Shown here piece by piece: positions 22,405 through 25,024 of a stretch of DNA of 25,024 bases. Under the pieces are notes generated by a model that saw nothing but the letters and a program-made list of their open reading frames with translations, ran no database searches and was not told the DNA's origin. The stretch's first letter is position 1. Every line of letters starts with the position of its first letter. A program made the position numbers and the translations under genes. Source of the stretch: a virus; IMG/VR virus record IMGVR_UViG_3300044620_000517, positions 1 to 25,024 of that record. One strand, given 5' to 3'.

Positions 22405-24232
22405 GATATCGTCCTTTGGAGTACGGCTTTTTCGCCGACTCCTTATCAACGACGAACTTCTCTGGTTCTGCGTAGTTCCATGAGATGTCGCCGCCTGTTC
22501 CACGCTGGATCATAATCGATCCGGTGACTTTTCCGTCTTTGTCCGTCATGCCGGAACGGTCGGCCCGTTTCGCCATGCCGAGCATGAACTTGCGCGGATT
22601 GTTGAAGCCAACCTCCTTCATCACAATCACCTCTCTCGCCCAGTTCGTCAGATCCGACGATCCGAATCCTGAGTAGGCCAAATCTGCCACACTTTCAGGC
22701 TTGTCATCCTTGCCCTTCGGCTTTGGGAAGTGATGGACAAGCACCAGGACAACACCTGTCTCCATCATAATCGGCTGGAGCAGATGTCGCGTGAAGTTCG
22801 CGCATACCTCAATGTCCGCAGGATTGCCGCCCATGTAGGAGAGCAGCGGATCGATGTAAACAACGTCAGCTTTGGTCTTGCGAACGAGGCGGCGGAGCAT
22901 TGTGGCAAAGTCGGAGCCGGTCCTAACCGTCTCGCGGAAGAAGAGCATGTCCACGCTCCGCAATCCTCGCTCCCAGTTCTCTTTTCCGAACGTCATCTGA
23001 GCAGCGCCTTTGAGTGCGTCATGCTGATCGGCGATGTCGTTCTCAGCTTGGATGTAGGCCACCTTCAGCGCGCGCACAGGTTTGACGCCGAACCACGCTT
23101 CACCGGACGCCCACTTCATCCCCTGATACGCGGCCATCGAGCTTTTGCCGCAACCGCTTTGGCCGACGAAGAGAAGCGATGAACCGCGACGTAGCCATCT
23201 GTCACCGATCAGATTGTCAGGATCATTCTTTGGGTCGTACTCGATGATGCTATCGAGCGAGAACTCCTGAGGCATGTCCTGCGACTCCAGATAGTCCGTA
23301 AACGCATCCCAGTTGACCGACCCGACATTGATGGCCAACAGCTTCTGCTCATTGCCATCGCGCATCACACCGGCAAGACGGCTGAACCTGCTCGCGTTCT
23401 TGTTCTTCGGATCGATGCCGAGCGTCTCTAGCTGGCGATAGACGACATCACGACGCTCGTTCCATTCCTCCTTGTTCGCTGCATCGACGCGCACCCAGCC
23501 GTGCAAGCTCTTGCCGCCGGAATCTATGACGACCGATAGCGGGAGCTTCGACTCCTTAAGGATCGTCCATTGCTCGTCCTTGGTCTTCTCGTCCATTTCG
23601 ACTAGGACATGGCGGAATGCTGCCACGCCGGAATCAGAACCGCTCTCATCGAAGCATGGGTTGACACGGACGTATGCGCCACGGCTATCAGGACCGTTCC
23701 ACATGGAACTAATTGGCGGCGTGAAATGCTTCTCAATCCATTCGTCGCGCTTGAGAAATGTACCCTTGGAGTTTGGTCGAGTGCGGCCTTCCTCGTCGCT
23801 TACGATGTCATTGCAGATGCAGACAACTTCGTCCGGTTCGAAGCAGGCTTTTAAGAAATCTATGGTTGAAAATCGAAAGTCCGATTGCGGAATTGCTTGG
23901 ATCTTACGCACCACAAACTTGCCGGTGGGAGATACCGGAGTGCCTCCCTGACCGATGCTGGGATGCGATTCCAGAAGCCATCCGCGCGGCTTGTCGTGCG
24001 CTACTTTTGCAGCCTCGCTCAGCTTGTGGGCCAGTTCATGCGGCTTCCACGGTGGGAGGCATTTCGAGTTGTACTCATGCATGAGCGTCTCGGCATCCCC
24101 CGCATTCAGCTCAAAACCGTGTATGAGCGAGGTTGCCACTGCGAAGGTTGCTCCATGCCCATTCTGACCTGAGACGGCTCCTGGCGTGTTACGCAGCCAT
24201 GCGCGCGCACGATCTACTTTTGATTGATTCAT
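22394..24232 (-). CDS. Primase-helicase: RepB-like primase region fused to RepA-type AAA ATPase
   Basis: This 612-residue protein has three parts. Residues 1-80 (GHGATFAVATSLIHGFEL; LPPWKPHELAHKLSEA) resemble a primase C-terminal (PriCT-type) helical domain. Residues about 205-300 (FRHVLVEMDE; SVVIDSGGKSLHGWVRV; ASRFSRLAGVMR) carry the acidic and S-GGKSLH signatures of RepB-like primase-polymerases. Residues about 345-560 form a RecA-fold ATPase with Walker A GQSGCGKSS (357-365), Walker B VVYIDPLLSY (457-466) and VLVHH (497-501), as in RepA hexameric helicases (AAA_25). It would open and prime DNA at the phage origin. It starts at ATG 24232 in an ATGA overlap with the gene before it. A PriCT-like domain at the N terminus rather than after the primase is unusual. 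Confidence 0.85.
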   Translation of the reverse strand: MNQSKVDRARAWLRNTPGAVSGQNGHGATFAVATSLIHGFELNAGDAETLMHEYNSKCLPPWKPHELAHKLSEAAKVAHDKPRGWLLESHPSIGQGGTPVSPTGKFVVRKIQAIPQSDFRFSTIDFLKACFEPDEVVCICNDIVSDEEGRTRPNSKGTFLKRDEWIEKHFTPPISSMWNGPDSRGAYVRVNPCFDESGSDSGVAAFRHVLVEMDEKTKDEQWTILKESKLPLSVVIDSGGKSLHGWVRVDAANKEEWNERRDVVYRQLETLGIDPKNKNASRFSRLAGVMRDGNEQKLLAINVGSVNWDAFTDYLESQDMPQEFSLDSIIEYDPKNDPDNLIGDRWLRRGSSLLFVGQSGCGKSSMAAYQGMKWASGEAWFGVKPVRALKVAYIQAENDIADQHDALKGAAQMTFGKENWERGLRSVDMLFFRETVRTGSDFATMLRRLVRKTKADVVYIDPLLSYMGGNPADIEVCANFTRHLLQPIMMETGVVLVLVHHFPKPKGKDDKPESVADLAYSGFGSSDLTNWAREVIVMKEVGFNNPRKFMLGMAKRADRSGMTDKDGKVTGSIMIQRGTGGDISWNYAEPEKFVVDKESAKKPYSKGRYPKR

Positions 24233-24453
24233 TCGATTCCAAGTTGTTTTCTCGCTATCTCCCCGCTTCGACCAAGATCAGTCTTGGCGATTTCGGAGAG
24301 GATTGAATTTGATTTCTCTAACTTGCTGAAAAGGAGGGCAAGCTCTTTGGGAGTCATCAGATATTTGCTCCAATGCTGAATGGCGATGGAGCGTGACTGA
24401 AACTTCGCAAAGAGCTGCTCTTGTGCGGCGATGTAAAGTTTAGGGCTTCGCAT
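24229..24453 (-). CDS. Small helical protein of unknown function
   Basis: This 74-residue protein is helical and charged (LYIAAQEQLFAKFQSRSIAI; TPKELALLFSKLEKSNSIL), with no Cys, signal or membrane segment. The middle has helix-turn-like spacing but no convincing DNA-binding motif. It is coupled to the primase-helicase by ATGA and overlaps the previous gene by 14 bases. A replication accessory or regulatory role is suggested only by position. Confidence 0.6.
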   Translation of the reverse strand: MRSPKLYIAAQEQLFAKFQSRSIAIQHWSKYLMTPKELALLFSKLEKSNSILSEIAKTDLGRSGEIARKQLGIE

Positions 24454-24676
24454 CTATCAGGACGAACTTAGCTTTGAATTCAGCTTTCGTTCGAACGTAG
24501 ACCTTGGCCTTGCCCTCGCGCATGTAGGCCACGCCTGACCACTTGGTTTCTCCGATGCGTATTTCTACGTCGTCGGACAGGAGTTCAACTTCCACTGAGC
24601 TGTTTCCTGAGTTCTTGTATTTCATCTTCAGAAGCGCCGTCGAGATGGCCGACTCCAACCGCTTGCCATCCGCCAT
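24440..24676 (-). CDS. Small protein of unknown function
   Basis: This 78-residue frame encodes a helix (RLESAISTALLKMKYKNSG) and then beta-strand-rich sequence (VEVELLSDDVEIRIG; AKVYVRTKAEFKAKFVLID). No family is recognised. With ATG 24676 it overlaps the preceding gene by 92 bases in another frame; a GTG at 24595 would cut the overlap to 11 bases but lose the helix. ATG 24625 is intermediate. The start is therefore uncertain, and the long overlap may be genuine. Confidence 0.5.
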   Translation of the reverse strand: MADGKRLESAISTALLKMKYKNSGNSSVEVELLSDDVEIRIGETKWSGVAYMREGKAKVYVRTKAEFKAKFVLIDAKP

Positions 24677-24791
24677 CCACGCTGCGTTTTGGCTTCGCTG
24701 GCTTGCTCATCCAACCTCGAAGAATCGCATAGTCAATGAGGCGCGGAGCTTCCTTCAAGAGTTGTTCTCGGGATATTTCAGATGCTTTCAT
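24585..24791 (-). CDS. Small protein of unknown function
   Basis: This 68-residue protein begins at ATG 24791, overlapping the previous stop by 14 bases (MKASEISREQLLKEAPRLID). It continues with YAILRGWMSKPAKPKRSVDG and an acidic helix at the end (SEDEIQELRKQL). No known domain is visible. Codons upstream to 24944 are in frame but overlap the preceding gene and encode Ser/Arg-rich sequence without protein-like character, so I excluded them. Confidence 0.5.
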   Translation of the reverse strand: MKASEISREQLLKEAPRLIDYAILRGWMSKPAKPKRSVDGGWQAVGVGHLDGASEDEIQELRKQLSGS

Positions 24792-24990
24792 CGGAATTGA
24801 TTCGTTTGACCGCACGACTGCGACGACCGTCGGAACGTCGCATGCCGAGTTCAGTTTGCTCTTCGCTGGCGAATCCACGGCGGACAAGCCATTCCTTGTA
24901 CTTCTTGTCGATGTACGCGAAATCGATGCGTGGCGTTGATTCATCGGCTTCAGCGATTCTGACTATTTTGTTCGCACTGTTTAGGCTCAT
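24778..24990 (-). CDS. Small protein of unknown function, first gene of the replication operon in view
   Basis: This 70-residue protein is charged (NKIVRIAEADESTPRIDFAY; KKYKEWLVRRGFASEEQ) with a basic C-terminal half (MRRSDGRRSRAVKR) that could contact nucleic acid. It has no recognised family. The start at ATG 24990 has an AT-rich, purine-poor leader without a Shine-Dalgarno sequence. Only 34 bases lie upstream in the window, too few to judge a promoter; they include two copies of ACAGAAA on the minus strand. Confidence 0.5.
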   Translation of the reverse strand: MSLNSANKIVRIAEADESTPRIDFAYIDKKYKEWLVRRGFASEEQTELGMRRSDGRRSRAVKRINSDESI

Positions 24991-25024
24991 ATATTTTCTG
25001 TATTCGTTTGTATGCTTTCTGTGT

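Noticed and set aside
24792-24944. Extension of the 68-residue gene to 24944
   Set aside because: It is Ser/Arg/Thr-rich sequence fully overlapping the 70-residue gene; ATG 24791 gives the usual short overlap.
1-25024. tRNA genes, CRISPR arrays, insertion sequences, integrase and attachment sites
   Set aside because: I looked for cloverleaf-like sequences, regularly spaced repeats, transposase or integrase motifs and flanking direct repeats and saw none that I could support by eye.

Overview
This window is part of the genome of a tailed double-stranded DNA phage (or a prophage of one) with a short-tailed, podovirus-like gene set. The evidence is a large terminase ATPase/nuclease, a P22-type-sized portal protein, a scaffold-like coiled-coil protein, two fibre-type proteins, a head-tail adaptor candidate and three consecutive Gln-rich or coiled-coil internal/ejection-type proteins, with no tape-measure or sheath gene. 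A small secreted lipoprotein-like gene nested in an upstream membrane-protein gene looks like a spanin pair and points to a Gram-negative host. Genes are packed with ATGA, TAATG or 10-20 base overlaps, and most starts lack a clear Shine-Dalgarno sequence. I cannot assign a host genus.

Layout. 17-463 (+): end of a probable lysis block, three small stacked genes, closed by a hairpin at 475-507 that can serve both strands. 528-10372 (-), read right to left: terminase large subunit, a Cys-rich zinc-binding-type protein, portal, then a five-gene sugar/methyl cassette (DXD glycosyltransferase, two class I methyltransferases, GT25-type glycosyltransferase, GH130-like beta-propeller with a coiled-coil head), a small conserved-looking protein and a scaffold-like protein. 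10427-22404 (+): collagen-like fibre, large tail protein, tail-collar-type fibre, adaptor candidate, a citrate-synthase-fold protein with two of three catalytic positions changed, a sulfotransferase-like P-loop protein, three internal virion/ejection-type proteins, and two small basic phage proteins. 22394-24990 (-): four small unknown genes feeding a 612-residue primase-helicase (RepA/AAA_25-type ATPase with a RepB-like primase region).

How it fits together. The divergent point at 10373-10426 separates packaging/head genes from tail/ejection genes; the replication gene lies at the far right in another transcription unit. The least expected content is metabolic-looking genes inside late virion modules: the sugar/methyl cassette between portal and scaffold, and the citrate-synthase-like plus sulfotransferase-like pair between adaptor and ejection genes. 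Both are translationally coupled to virion genes, so they are probably made late and may modify the virion or host surface, or have been recruited as structural parts. No major capsid protein or small terminase is recognisable, so these probably lie outside the window.
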